Positions 16,033-23,887 of a stretch of 35,413 nucleotides of DNA are shown one piece after another. The notes under the pieces were generated by a model. That model made no database searches. It was not told the origin of the DNA and worked only from the letters and a program-made list of their open reading frames with translations. Every line of letters starts with the position of its first letter. The stretch's first letter is position 1. Source of the DNA: Streptomyces albogriseolus (GTDB taxonomy: Bacteria; Actinomycetota; Actinomycetes; Streptomycetales; Streptomycetaceae); the NCBI GenBank assembly GCA_014650475.1, contig BMVA01000034.1, positions 1-35,413 on the forward strand, in the 5' to 3' direction. The position numbers were made by a program, and so were the translations under genes.

Positions 16033-17637
16033 TCACAGGTCGACGACCAGGCGTGCGCCGCGGGCCCGGGACACGCACGGGTAGACGATGTCGGTGCGCC
16101 CGCGCTCCGTGGCGGGGAGCACGTCGTCGCGGTGGTCGGGGGTCCCCGCGAGGACGCGCAGTTCGCAGGAGCCGCACAGGCCGTCCTCGCAGGAGGCGGC
16201 GAGCTGCGGCGCGGACTCGCGCAGCGCCTCCAGGGCCGACCGGCCGGCGGGCACGTGGACGACCTCGCCGGTGCTGCTCAGCTCGATCTCGAAGGGCCGG
16301 TCGCCCTCGGGCGAGGCCGGCCGGGCGCTCGGGGTGAACCGTTCCAGGTGCAGGGTGCCCTGCGGGCAGGCGCGGTCCATGAGCTCCTCCACGGCGCGCA
16401 TCATGCCGTCCGGGCCGCAGCAGTGGACCGCGGTGCCGGCCGGGGAGGCGGCGAGCAGGGCCGCGAGGTCGGGGCGCTCCGACTCGTCGCGGGCGTGGAC
16501 GAGCACCCGGTCGGGCCCGTACCGCTCCAGCTCCGTCAGGAACGCCATGCCGGCCCTGCTGCGGCCGACGTAGACCAGCCGCCAGTCGGCGCCGCGCCGT
16601 TCGGCCTCCTCGATCATCGGCAGGAAGGGGACCACGCCGATGCCTCCGGCGACGAACAGGTACCGCTCCGCGTCGGCCAGCGGGAAGTGGTTGCGCGGTC
16701 CGCGCACGGCGATGCGGTCGCCGGCGGCGAGCCGGTGCGCCTCCAGCGATCCGCCGCGGCCCTCGGGCTCCTTCAGCACCGCCACCCGGTAGCAGGAGCG
16801 GTCGTCCGGGTCGCCGTGGAGGGAGTACTGCCGGATCCGTCCGGAGGGCAGCACCAGGTCGATGTGCGCGCCGGCCGTCCACGGGGCGACCGGCCCGCCC
16901 GCCGCGGGTTCGAGCCGCAGGCCGACGACGCCGTCGGCGAGGCGGTCGACGGCCGCCACGGTCACCGGCGTGTCCGCGGGGGCGCCGGCCGTGGACGCCC
17001 TGCGCCGGGCGCCGGCCTCCGCGTGGCGCCGGCCGCGCGGGGTGCGGCCCCACGGCTTGTACACCGACAGCAGGGAGAGGAACACCAGCAGGGCGAACAC
17101 CGGGGGGACCGTCCAGGCCAGCACGGCCGCCTCGGTCCCAGGCCGGTAGGTGTCGCCGCGGGTCTCCCCCGCGCGCTCCGCGGCGGTCAGCACCAGGGGG
17201 TGGGTGTAGACCCAGGCGAACACCGCGACGGACAGGGCGAGCACCCATTTGACCAGCACCCACCAGTGGCGCAGCAGCCCCCAGGGGGTGCCGCAGCCCA
17301 GCAGGACGCCGGTGACTCCGCTGACGAGGCTGACGAGCGACACCGTTGTCTCGTCGAAGACGTACATCGCGTAGTACGCGCCCTCGGCGACGCCCGGGTC
17401 GGAGGTGAGGTAGCCGATCAGGGCGAGGGTGGCCATCGACATCGACAGGCCCATCCAGCCGACCGACGACGCGATGTGCAGGGCGAGCGTCAGCTTCCGC
17501 CCCCGCGCGCCGAGGCGGAACTCCTCTCGCCGTCCGCGCCGTCTCCGCTTCCCGCCGTCCGGCCTCTCCTCGGGCCGGGGTTGCTCCTGACGCTGTGGCG
17601 GCCGGGGCGCCGGCCGGTCCAGTGCGGGGGTGGACAC
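16033..17637 (-). CDS. Membrane-anchored flavin/[2Fe-2S] NAD(P)H oxidoreductase
   Basis: A 534-residue fusion. A basic N-terminus (about 1-45) is followed by four predicted membrane helices (about 48-200: LTLALHIASSVGWMGLSM; VSLVSLVSGVTGVLLG; VLVKWVLALSVAVFAWV; VPPVFALLVFLSLLSVY). Then comes a phthalate-dioxygenase-reductase-like module: flavin motif RQYSLHG, nucleotide motif GGIGVVPFLPMI, CCGPDGMM, and a C-terminal plant-type ferredoxin with Cys483, 488, 491 and 521 (CX4CX2CX29C). Electrons would pass from NAD(P)H through flavin to the iron-sulfur centre, then to a partner oxygenase; the P450 at 18756 is the obvious candidate. GTG 17637 starts the frame. The membrane domain resembles small DUF2269-type helical bundles; this fusion is unusual to me. 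Function as a reductase is well supported; its partner is inferred. Confidence 0.85.
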   Translation of the reverse strand: MSTPALDRPAPRPPQRQEQPRPEERPDGGKRRRRGRREEFRLGARGRKLTLALHIASSVGWMGLSMSMATLALIGYLTSDPGVAEGAYYAMYVFDETTVSLVSLVSGVTGVLLGCGTPWGLLRHWWVLVKWVLALSVAVFAWVYTHPLVLTAAERAGETRGDTYRPGTEAAVLAWTVPPVFALLVFLSLLSVYKPWGRTPRGRRHAEAGARRRASTAGAPADTPVTVAAVDRLADGVVGLRLEPAAGGPVAPWTAGAHIDLVLPSGRIRQYSLHGDPDDRSCYRVAVLKEPEGRGGSLEAHRLAAGDRIAVRGPRNHFPLADAERYLFVAGGIGVVPFLPMIEEAERRGADWRLVYVGRSRAGMAFLTELERYGPDRVLVHARDESERPDLAALLAASPAGTAVHCCGPDGMMRAVEELMDRACPQGTLHLERFTPSARPASPEGDRPFEIELSSTGEVVHVPAGRSALEALRESAPQLAASCEDGLCGSCELRVLAGTPDHRDDVLPATERGRTDIVYPCVSRARGARLVVDL

Positions 17638-18014
17638 GTGACCTCACGTTCCCTTCGTGTCGGTGGGGGGGGGTCGACGGGGCCGAGGGTCACAGGCGCC
17701 GCTGGAGTCCGGACGGAAACCGGCCGACCGGTTCCGATTCCTTTTCCGGAACGGCCTGCCGAACGAAGCCCGAAAATGGCCGGCTGACAATCCGCTGACG
17801 GTCGTCCCGAAAGCTGACGGTCTTCTGTCAGTTCCGTTTTGTGCGGGGGGAAACCGCAGGCAACCGAGTTGCGCACCGCGGGAATGCGAGCCGTAGGAAA
17901 GCCTTCGTCGCTTTTCGGACAGGTCGCTTCTTTGCCGGGTGTGTGGCGCGAACCCTAATGTCGCCGCCCTGGCTCAGGAACACGCACGACCCTTCCGGAA
18001 AGGAATGGCGGCCT
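17638..18014. promoter_or_regulatory. Divergent intergenic region with CTGAC repeats
   Basis: A 377-bp gap between the - strand reductase and the + strand sigma factor, so promoters for both should lie here. It is less GC-rich than its flanks around 17735-17850. GCTGAC occurs at 17783, 17794 and 17813, and the inverted half-site GTCAG at 17827-17831 pairs with CTGAC 17814-17818. This looks like an operator cluster. I could not place -10/-35 boxes with confidence. Confidence 0.4.
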
Positions 18015-18638
18015 GTGGTGATACGTCCTGTCGACCGAAGAAACAAGCCCGACCGTGAGAGGCGGCGCCCCGAACGCGGGCCCGCCGTCGGGCTGGAGCA
18101 GCTGATCCAGCAGTGCCGGGCGGGTGACGTCAAGGCGTGGGAGAGGCTGATCCGGCTCTACAGTCCGGCCGTGTGGACCGTGGTGCGTTCGCACGGTCTC
18201 GGCCACGCCGACTGCGAGGACGCCTATCAGCTGACCTGGCAGCGGCTGGTGGAGCACATCCACACGCTGAAGCAGCCGGGGCGGATAGCGGCCTGGCTGG
18301 TCACGGTGGCCAAGCGGGAGGCGCTCGCCCGGGCCCGGCAGTCCCGGCGGGTGGTGAGCGTCCCGGAACCCGCCGACCTGGTGCGGGCCGCGGATCCCGA
18401 GCACGCGATGCCCGCGCCGGAGGAGCGTGTGCTCGCCCGCGCGGACGGGGAGCGGCTCCAGGCGGTGCTGGAGGATCTGCCCGACCAGCAGCGGGAGTTG
18501 CTGGGGCTGCTCTTCGCCGAGCCGCCCCTCAGCTACGACCACATCTCGCAGACCCTGGGCATCGCCCGCGGGTCCATAGGCCCCACCCGGCGCCGCATCC
18601 TCGCCAAGCTGCACGGCGAGCTCGCCGGGCAGGAGTGA
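18015..18638 (+). CDS. ECF-like RNA polymerase sigma factor
   Basis: A 207-residue sigma-70 family protein with region 2 (about 35-110: AWERLIRLYSPAVWTVV, DCEDAYQLTWQRLVEHI, RIAAWLVTVAKREAL) and region 4 helix-turn-helix (about 150-203: LPDQQRELLGLLF, LSYDHISQTLGIARGSIGP). Regions 1 and 3 are absent, as in ECF factors. It would direct transcription of a specific promoter set, perhaps in this cluster. The start is GTG 18015 or 18018, placed about ten bases after GGAAAGGAA; the longer frame upstream has no such support and does not look coding. No anti-sigma gene is adjacent. The divergent CTGAC repeats upstream may mark regulation of this gene. Confidence 0.85.
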   Translation: MVIRPVDRRNKPDRERRRPERGPAVGLEQLIQQCRAGDVKAWERLIRLYSPAVWTVVRSHGLGHADCEDAYQLTWQRLVEHIHTLKQPGRIAAWLVTVAKREALARARQSRRVVSVPEPADLVRAADPEHAMPAPEERVLARADGERLQAVLEDLPDQQRELLGLLFAEPPLSYDHISQTLGIARGSIGPTRRRILAKLHGELAGQE

Positions 18639-18755
18639 GCACGGCGGAGGCCGACGGCGCCCGGACGCCCTGACCGCCCGCCGGATGTATCCAGGGCTCC
18701 CCCCGCCCCCTCTGTTTCTGCGACGACGGCGACGCACGAGGGAGTGTGAGAGCAC

Positions 18756-19904
18756 GTGACGGACACCGGGATCCTGCGTCTGCTCGAACCGAGTGCGCTG
18801 GCCGACCCGCATCCCCTCTACCGGGAATGGCGGCAACAGGGCCCCGTCCTCTGGGACTCCGGCATCGAGGCCTGGCTCGTCACAGGGTACGAGGAGGCCT
18901 TCACCACCCTGCGCGACGCCGAGACCTTCTGCCAGGACTGGCGGCGGGTCGGCGTCGACACCCCGCCCGCCCTGCTGAGCCTCCAGACCCTGGACCCGCC
19001 GGAGCACACCCGGATACGGAAGCTGATGCTCGACGGCTTCAAGGCGGCCGGTCCGGGCCGGCCGGCCGAGGCGGTCCGCACCGTGCTCGACGAACGACTG
19101 GCGCTGGCGGAGAAGGAGGACGACGGCTTCGACTTCGTACGGCTGGTCGCCGAACCCGTCGCCCTGCGGGCCGTCACCGCGCTCCTGGGCGTGCCGCAGC
19201 CGGACCGGGACTGGTTCGTGCCGCTGTCCGACACGATCGTGGACGGCATGGACGCGAGCCTGCGCCCCGAGACGTACGAACCCGGGGTGGCGGCGCGCGC
19301 CGAGCTGTCACGGCTGGTGAGCCGCTGGGCCGGGGAACCGCTGCCGGACGGGTTCGCCCGGCATGTGCTGGCGACGGCGCCGGACGCCGGCGTGGACCGC
19401 GAGGTCGTGCTCAACTCGCTGCGGGTGGTGCTGCAGGCCGGGTTCCAGACGGCCAGCAGGTTCCTCGCCACCGGACTGCTGACCCTGCTGCGCATCCCCC
19501 CGGACGAGCGCGTCGTGGTCGACACCGACAAGGCCGTCCACGAACTGGTCCGCCACTCCGGTCCCGTGCACGTGGAGAGCCGCGCCTGCGTCCGCGACAC
19601 CGTGCTGGGCGGGCGGCGCATCCGCAGGGGCCAGATCGTCTCCTGCTTCCTCGGCGCCGCCAACCGGGACGCCTCCGTCTTCCCCGAGCCCGACCGGCTC
19701 GTGTGGGACCGCACACCCAACCGCCATCTGGGCTTCGGCCGGGGCCCGCACGCCTGCCTCGGCGCCCAGGTCGCCGTCGAGGTCGCCCGCCAGGTCCTCG
19801 GCACCGTCGGCCGCCGGTTCCCCCAGGCCCGGCTGCTGGCCGAGCCGGTGCCGCGGCCCAACGTGACCGAACACGGGATGTACTCCCTCCGAGTTTCGTT
19901 CTGA
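18756..19904 (+). CDS. Cytochrome P450 with an unusual I-helix (AGFQT)
   Basis: A 382-residue bacterial class P450, slightly shorter than the usual 400. Seen: K-helix ELVR, the downstream Arg in VESRACVRD, NRDASVFPEPDRL, and the heme-binding loop FGRGPHACLG with the axial Cys334. The I-helix oxygen-activation motif, normally (A/G)Gx(D/E)T, is AGFQT with Gln231 replacing the acid. Proton delivery may therefore differ, or the reaction may not be plain hydroxylation. GTG 18756 lies after GAGGGAGTGTGAGAG. It stands 117 bp downstream of the sigma factor in the same direction and could share its transcript. The membrane reductase at 16033 may supply electrons. The substrate is unknown; a late oxidation of the cluster product is likely. 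Confidence 0.9.
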   Translation: MTDTGILRLLEPSALADPHPLYREWRQQGPVLWDSGIEAWLVTGYEEAFTTLRDAETFCQDWRRVGVDTPPALLSLQTLDPPEHTRIRKLMLDGFKAAGPGRPAEAVRTVLDERLALAEKEDDGFDFVRLVAEPVALRAVTALLGVPQPDRDWFVPLSDTIVDGMDASLRPETYEPGVAARAELSRLVSRWAGEPLPDGFARHVLATAPDAGVDREVVLNSLRVVLQAGFQTASRFLATGLLTLLRIPPDERVVVDTDKAVHELVRHSGPVHVESRACVRDTVLGGRRIRRGQIVSCFLGAANRDASVFPEPDRLVWDRTPNRHLGFGRGPHACLGAQVAVEVARQVLGTVGRRFPQARLLAEPVPRPNVTEHGMYSLRVSF

Positions 19905-20042
19905 CGCGCCCCAGCGGGCGCCGCCGGAACGAGCCCCCCGCCGCCGAGACCTCCGGGAGGTGACAGCGATGCGTCACATCCACTGAATGCCCCGCCACGC
20001 GGGACGAGTCCCCCACACGTGGGACTGAGCCGAGCACATGGT

Positions 20043-20077
20043 CCGCCGGGTACAACGGGACGCCCCGTACCCGGCGG
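20043..20077. terminator. Hairpin between the P450 and MFS genes
   Basis: CCGCCGGGTAC (20043-20053) pairs perfectly with 20067-20077, an 11-bp stem with a 13-base loop. A second hairpin at 20007-20026 (AGTCCC...GGGACT) lies just upstream. It sits after the P450 stop and 49 bp before the exporter start, so it may terminate the P450 transcript or structure the exporter's leader. Confidence 0.45.
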
Positions 20078-20125
20078 GCCCGTGGCGTCGAAGGACCGGA
20101 CGACGCACGAGCGAGGGGACCGCCT

Positions 20126-21355
20126 GTGGCACGGACCGGAACGGAGCCGGCGCCGGCCCCCGCGGCACCGGCACCCGGCTACCGGGCGGTGCTGCGCGCC
20201 CCGGGCATGCGGGCCGTGTTCGCCGCCCACGCCGTCTCGATGGCCGGGAAGCTGGCCGCCGAGGTGGCCCTGTCGATCCTCGTCCACCAGCGCACCGGCT
20301 CCCCGCTGCTGTCGTCGCTCGTGCTGGTCTGCGCCTTCGCGCCGCACGCCGTCGGCGGCACCGCCCTGTCCGCGCTCGCCGACCGCTTCCCGCCCCGCCG
20401 GGTCCTGGCCGGCTGCGACCTGCTGGCCGCCGGCTGCGTCGCCGCCATGCTCCTGCCCGGTCTGCCCGTGGCCGCGCTGCTGCTCCTGCTGCTGGGCACC
20501 GGGCTGGTCGCGCCCGTGGCGCAGGGGGCCCGCGCCGCGATCCTGACCCAGCTGCTGGACGACGGCCTGTTCCCGGTCGGCCGGTCGCTGCTGCGGACCG
20601 TCAGCCAGACCGCCGTCGTCACCGGCTTCGCCCTGGGCGGCGTCCTGGTCGCCGCGGTCGGCCCGTACCGGACGCTCGCCGCCGACGCCGTGAGCCTGCT
20701 GGTGTCCGCCGCCCTGGCCGGTCTGTGCACCCCCGCGACGCCGGCGCTCGCCCCGGACGGCCGCCGCTCCCCCGCCGGCGTCCTCGCGGACTCCGCCGAC
20801 GGCCTGCGGCGCCTGTTCGCCGACCGCACGGTCCGCCGGCTCGTCCTGCTGACCTGGGCCGTGCCCGGGTTCTCCGCGGTGGGCGACGGTCTGGCCGTCG
20901 CCTACACCGCCCAGGCCGGAGCCCCGGCCACCGCCGCGGGCGCCCTCTTCACCGGGTACGCCGCCGGGACGGTGCTCGGCGAGACCGCGGTGGCCCGGCT
21001 CGCACCGGCACGCAGGCGGCGGCTGGTCGTCCCGCTGCTGGTCTGCTCCCAGGCCCCGCTGGCCGCGTTCCTCCTGGGGCCGCCCGTGCCGGCGGCGGTG
21101 GCGCTGCTGGCTCTCTCCGGGGCCGGCTTCGCCTGCAACCAGGGAATCGACCCGCTGATCCTGGCGGCGACCGAACCGGCCTGCCGCGGACGCCTGTTCA
21201 CCGTGCAGACCAGCGGGATGATGACGGTGCAGGGCGCGGCGATCGCACTGTCCGGCGCGGCCGGCACCGTGGTCGCCCCCGGGCTGGTCATCGGGGCGTC
21301 CGGGGTGGCGGGGACGGCCGTGGTGGTCATTCTGTTCGTGCGGGCGCGGGGCTGA
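20126..21355 (+). CDS. Major facilitator superfamily transporter
   Basis: A 409-residue protein rich in hydrophobic helices, consistent with about 12 membrane segments. It has an N-terminal helix SMAGKLAAEVALSILVH, the loop 2-3 segment ALADRFPPRRVLAGCDLLAAG with the basic-residue pattern typical of MFS proteins, and LLRTVSQTAVVTGFALGGVL. It belongs to the enterobactin-exporter-like MFS group by general appearance and probably exports the product or a toxic intermediate. GTG 20126 is preceded by GAGGGG. Its last 29 bp overlap the end of the convergent trpF-like gene. Drug:H+ antiport is inferred from family membership only. Confidence 0.85.
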   Translation: MARTGTEPAPAPAAPAPGYRAVLRAPGMRAVFAAHAVSMAGKLAAEVALSILVHQRTGSPLLSSLVLVCAFAPHAVGGTALSALADRFPPRRVLAGCDLLAAGCVAAMLLPGLPVAALLLLLLGTGLVAPVAQGARAAILTQLLDDGLFPVGRSLLRTVSQTAVVTGFALGGVLVAAVGPYRTLAADAVSLLVSAALAGLCTPATPALAPDGRRSPAGVLADSADGLRRLFADRTVRRLVLLTWAVPGFSAVGDGLAVAYTAQAGAPATAAGALFTGYAAGTVLGETAVARLAPARRRRLVVPLLVCSQAPLAAFLLGPPVPAAVALLALSGAGFACNQGIDPLILAATEPACRGRLFTVQTSGMMTVQGAAIALSGAAGTVVAPGLVIGASGVAGTAVVVILFVRARG

Positions 21356-22025
21356 GGGCCGCCGCGGTCCACGCCTCGCGCACGGCGCGGGCCCGGGCCC
21401 CGTCGAGCCGTCCCGAGGCGCCGCGGGCTGCGGAGTCGACGTCCACGCCGAGGAAACGGGGATGGGCGGTGAGGGACGCGTAGGCCGGGGCGTTCTCCGC
21501 GTCCAGCCCGCCGGCCAGGAGGAAGGGCCGGGTGAGCCGGCCGGCGAGGGCGGCTGCGGCCGCGGCGTCGAGGGGCCGCCCGGTGGAGCCCAGAATGCCG
21601 TCCGCGGTGGCGCTGTCCAGCAGGAACACGTCGGCGCCGGTGCGTTCGTAGGCGCTCAGCAGACCCGACTCCAGGCAGCCGCCTCCGCGCAGGTGCAGCA
21701 CCTTGACGACCGTCAGGTCCGGCGGCCCGTGCCGTTTGAGGGCGCGGACCATCGCCGGTGGCTGGTGACCGTGCAGCTGGACCCAGCGGATCCCGGTGGC
21801 CCCGAGGACGGCGGTCACCTCGTCGCGGTCGGCGGAGAGGGTGACCAGCACCGGGGTCAGGCCGCTGTCGCGCGCCGTGGCGGCCAGGACGGCGAGCCGG
21901 TCCCGCGGCAGCTCCGCCCGGCCGCCGGGCACGCCGTGCCACAGGCCGACCAGGTCGGCGCCGGCCCCGGCCAGTTCCCGCACCTCGCGCCGGGTGACGG
22001 CCCCGCAGAACTTCACCAGCGTCAC
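21327..22025 (-). CDS. trpF: TrpF-like phosphoribosylanthranilate isomerase
   Basis: A 232-residue TIM barrel. Residues matching TrpF catalytic positions are kept: Cys7 in VKFCGAV (general base), Arg36, and Asp137 in FLLDSATADGILGSTG (general acid). VQLHG and LLAGGLDAEN are also TrpF hallmarks. The phosphate-gripping segment that usually reads GVDVSSGVE is GVDVDSAARG, so substrate binding may differ. TrpF isomerises phosphoribosylanthranilate to the ribulose form in tryptophan synthesis. Streptomycetes normally lack trpF and use the bifunctional PriA, so a cluster copy suggests a specialised role. GTG 22025 overlaps the stop of the transglutaminase-like gene (GTGA), implying coupling; it is the last gene of the - strand operon. 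Confidence 0.75.
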   Translation of the reverse strand: MTLVKFCGAVTRREVRELAGAGADLVGLWHGVPGGRAELPRDRLAVLAATARDSGLTPVLVTLSADRDEVTAVLGATGIRWVQLHGHQPPAMVRALKRHGPPDLTVVKVLHLRGGGCLESGLLSAYERTGADVFLLDSATADGILGSTGRPLDAAAAAALAGRLTRPFLLAGGLDAENAPAYASLTAHPRFLGVDVDSAARGASGRLDGARARAVREAWTAAALSPAPARTE

Positions 22026-22705
22026 GCGGCGCTCCCGTCCCGCGCCTCGCCGGCCAGGGAGCCGGCGGCGAGACGGGCGCCGTCCCCGCGGAAGAGGCCG
22101 GGGTGCGCGGCGCGCAGGTCGGCGAGGACGAACTCGTAGGGCAGGTCGTCGAACTCCCCGTGGTGGCGGAGGAATTCCATCTGGCGGCGGCCCTCGGCGT
22201 CGTAGGGGTGGTGGACGCTGTCGGCGGTCCCGTCGAAGTCGAGGGGCGCCATGCGGTACAGCCGGCACAGGGTGCGGTTGAACACGGGCGTGGCCTTCAC
22301 CCAGCGGCCGTTCAGGAACACCGACGTCAGGCAGTGCTGGTGGAACACGTCGCCGCCGAGCAGCCGGATCAGGCGCGGCGAGGCCAGGTGGTTGCGCACG
22401 TCGGTGAGGACCAGCCGGGCGGGGACGCCGACGGAGCGCAGCGCCGCCGCGTAGACGACGGACTTGTGCAGGCACATGCCGGAGCCGGTGCGCAGCACGC
22501 TGCCGGCCCTCAGGCCCTCGCGGCTGAGGTCGGCGCCGTAGACCTCGTAGCGGATGCCGTCGCGCACGGCGTGGTAGAGCGCCACGGCGCGCTCCGTGGG
22601 GGTCGCGTCGGGGGCGGTGTCCGCGAGCGCCGTGCGGACGAACCCGGTCACCTCCGGGGAGGTGTGGTCGAGGAACTCGGTGGCGCGCAGGGCGGCTTCG
22701 GTCAT
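22022..22705 (-). CDS. Transglutaminase-fold protein
   Basis: A 227-residue transglutaminase-like cysteine-enzyme core. The nucleophile is probably Cys78 in RTGSGMCLHKSVVYAAALR, followed by GVPARLVL. The His is His122 or His124 in FHQHCLTSVFLNGRWVKATP. The third acid is not obvious: the usual W..(L)D position reads WVKATP. In primary metabolism such proteins act as peptidases. In the andrimid pathway a member (AdmF) forms an amide bond between carrier-bound acyl groups, so amide formation or cleavage on a carrier-linked intermediate is plausible. ATG 22705 follows GAAGGA and lies 44 bp after the acyl-CoA dehydrogenase; the next gene overlaps its stop. Fold confidence is good; the reaction is inferred. 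Confidence 0.75.
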   Translation of the reverse strand: MTEAALRATEFLDHTSPEVTGFVRTALADTAPDATPTERAVALYHAVRDGIRYEVYGADLSREGLRAGSVLRTGSGMCLHKSVVYAAALRSVGVPARLVLTDVRNHLASPRLIRLLGGDVFHQHCLTSVFLNGRWVKATPVFNRTLCRLYRMAPLDFDGTADSVHHPYDAEGRRQMEFLRHHGEFDDLPYEFVLADLRAAHPGLFRGDGARLAAGSLAGEARDGSAA

Positions 22706-22749
22706 CGGGTGTCCTTCGGGTCCTCGGCGGCCTCGGGGCACGTGCCCGC

Positions 22750-23886
22750 TCACAGGCCGAGCATGGTGGCGATGCGGTTGCGCTGGATCTCGGAGCTGCC
22801 CGAGTAGATGGTCCCGGCCACTGAGTCGCGCAGCTGTCGTTCGATGCCGTATTCGGTCATGTAGCCGTTGCCGCCGAAGATCTGGACCGCGGAGAGCGCG
22901 GAGGCGACGTTGGCCTCGCTGGTGACCAGCTTGGCGATCGCCACGTCCTCGGTGACGTTCTCCCCTGCCACGAGTTTCTCCGCGGTGCCGTACAGCCAGC
23001 GGCGGGCGGTCTCCACGCCGATCCGCATGTCGACGATGCGGTGGGAGACGGCCTGGAAGGAGCCGATGGTCCGGCCGAACTGGCTGCGGGTGCGGGCGTG
23101 TTCGACGCAGCGCGCCAGGCGGTGGCTCATCTCTCCGGCGGTGACGGCGAAGGAGCACAGGATCTCCCACTTCATCACGTGGTCCAGTACCAGGAAGCCG
23201 CCGCCCACGCGGCCGAGGACCCGGTCGGCGGGGATCCGGCAGCCGTCGAGGAACAGCTCGCCCAGCGGCGAGGACCGCAGGCCCATCTTGGACACGGGGC
23301 GGCCGACGCCGAGGCCGGGGGTGTCCCGGTCGACGAGGAACGCGGTGATGCCCAGCGGGCCGCCGCGCGGATCGGTCCTGGCGTACACCACGAACACGTC
23401 GGCGACGGGTCCGTTGCTGACGAACGCCTTGCCCCCGGTGAGGACGAAGGAGTCGCCGTCGCGTTCGGCGCGGGTGCGCATCGCCAGGGCGTCCGAGCCG
23501 CTGTCGGGTTCGCTGATGGCGTGGGCGCCGATCAGTTCCCCGGAGCAGACGCCGGGCAGGTAGCGCTCCTTGAGCGCGGCGGAGCCGTACCGCTGCAGCG
23601 GTACGCCGGTGCTGACCATGCTGGTGCACACCGAGAAGCTGAGCCCCGCGTCGCGGCACCCCTCCCCCAGTCCTTCCAGCACGTGCATCGTGGTGGGCAG
23701 GGACCGTCCGAGGCCGCCGAAGCGCTCCTCGAAGGGCAGGCCGAGGATGCCGGTGCGCCGGACCAGTTCCCAGGCGTCCCGGGAGAAGACGGCGTCGGCG
23801 TCGCGTTCGGCGTGGCCGTCGTTCAGCTTGTCCAGCCACGGCCGCAGGCCCTGGCGCAGTGCTTCGTCGTCGTCGCTGAAACGCAT
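22750..23886 (-). CDS. Acyl-CoA dehydrogenase, resembling carrier-bound amino-acyl oxidases
   Basis: A 378-residue acyl-CoA dehydrogenase of normal length, with AHAISEPDSGSDALAM, FVLTGGKAFVSNGPVADVF and the C-terminal QIFGGNGYMTEYGIERQLRDS region split as usual by the flavin site. The common catalytic Glu position (YEGT) is Ser here (IYSGSSEIQ), but Glu241 in VMKWEIL sits where isovaleryl-CoA dehydrogenase and, as I recall, the prolyl-carrier oxidases PigA/PltE place their base. With the adjacent adenylating enzyme it may oxidise an amino acid held on a carrier protein, as in pyrrole formation, though no carrier gene is in view. ATG 23886 starts one base after the trpA-like stop. Confidence 0.85.
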   Translation of the reverse strand: MRFSDDDEALRQGLRPWLDKLNDGHAERDADAVFSRDAWELVRRTGILGLPFEERFGGLGRSLPTTMHVLEGLGEGCRDAGLSFSVCTSMVSTGVPLQRYGSAALKERYLPGVCSGELIGAHAISEPDSGSDALAMRTRAERDGDSFVLTGGKAFVSNGPVADVFVVYARTDPRGGPLGITAFLVDRDTPGLGVGRPVSKMGLRSSPLGELFLDGCRIPADRVLGRVGGGFLVLDHVMKWEILCSFAVTAGEMSHRLARCVEHARTRSQFGRTIGSFQAVSHRIVDMRIGVETARRWLYGTAEKLVAGENVTEDVAIAKLVTSEANVASALSAVQIFGGNGYMTEYGIERQLRDSVAGTIYSGSSEIQRNRIATMLGL

Positions 23887-23887
23887 G

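Noticed and set aside
17841-18014. Longer N-terminus for the sigma factor from 17841
   Set aside because: The added part has lower GC and no coding bias or ribosome binding site; GGAAAGGAA supports the start near 18015.
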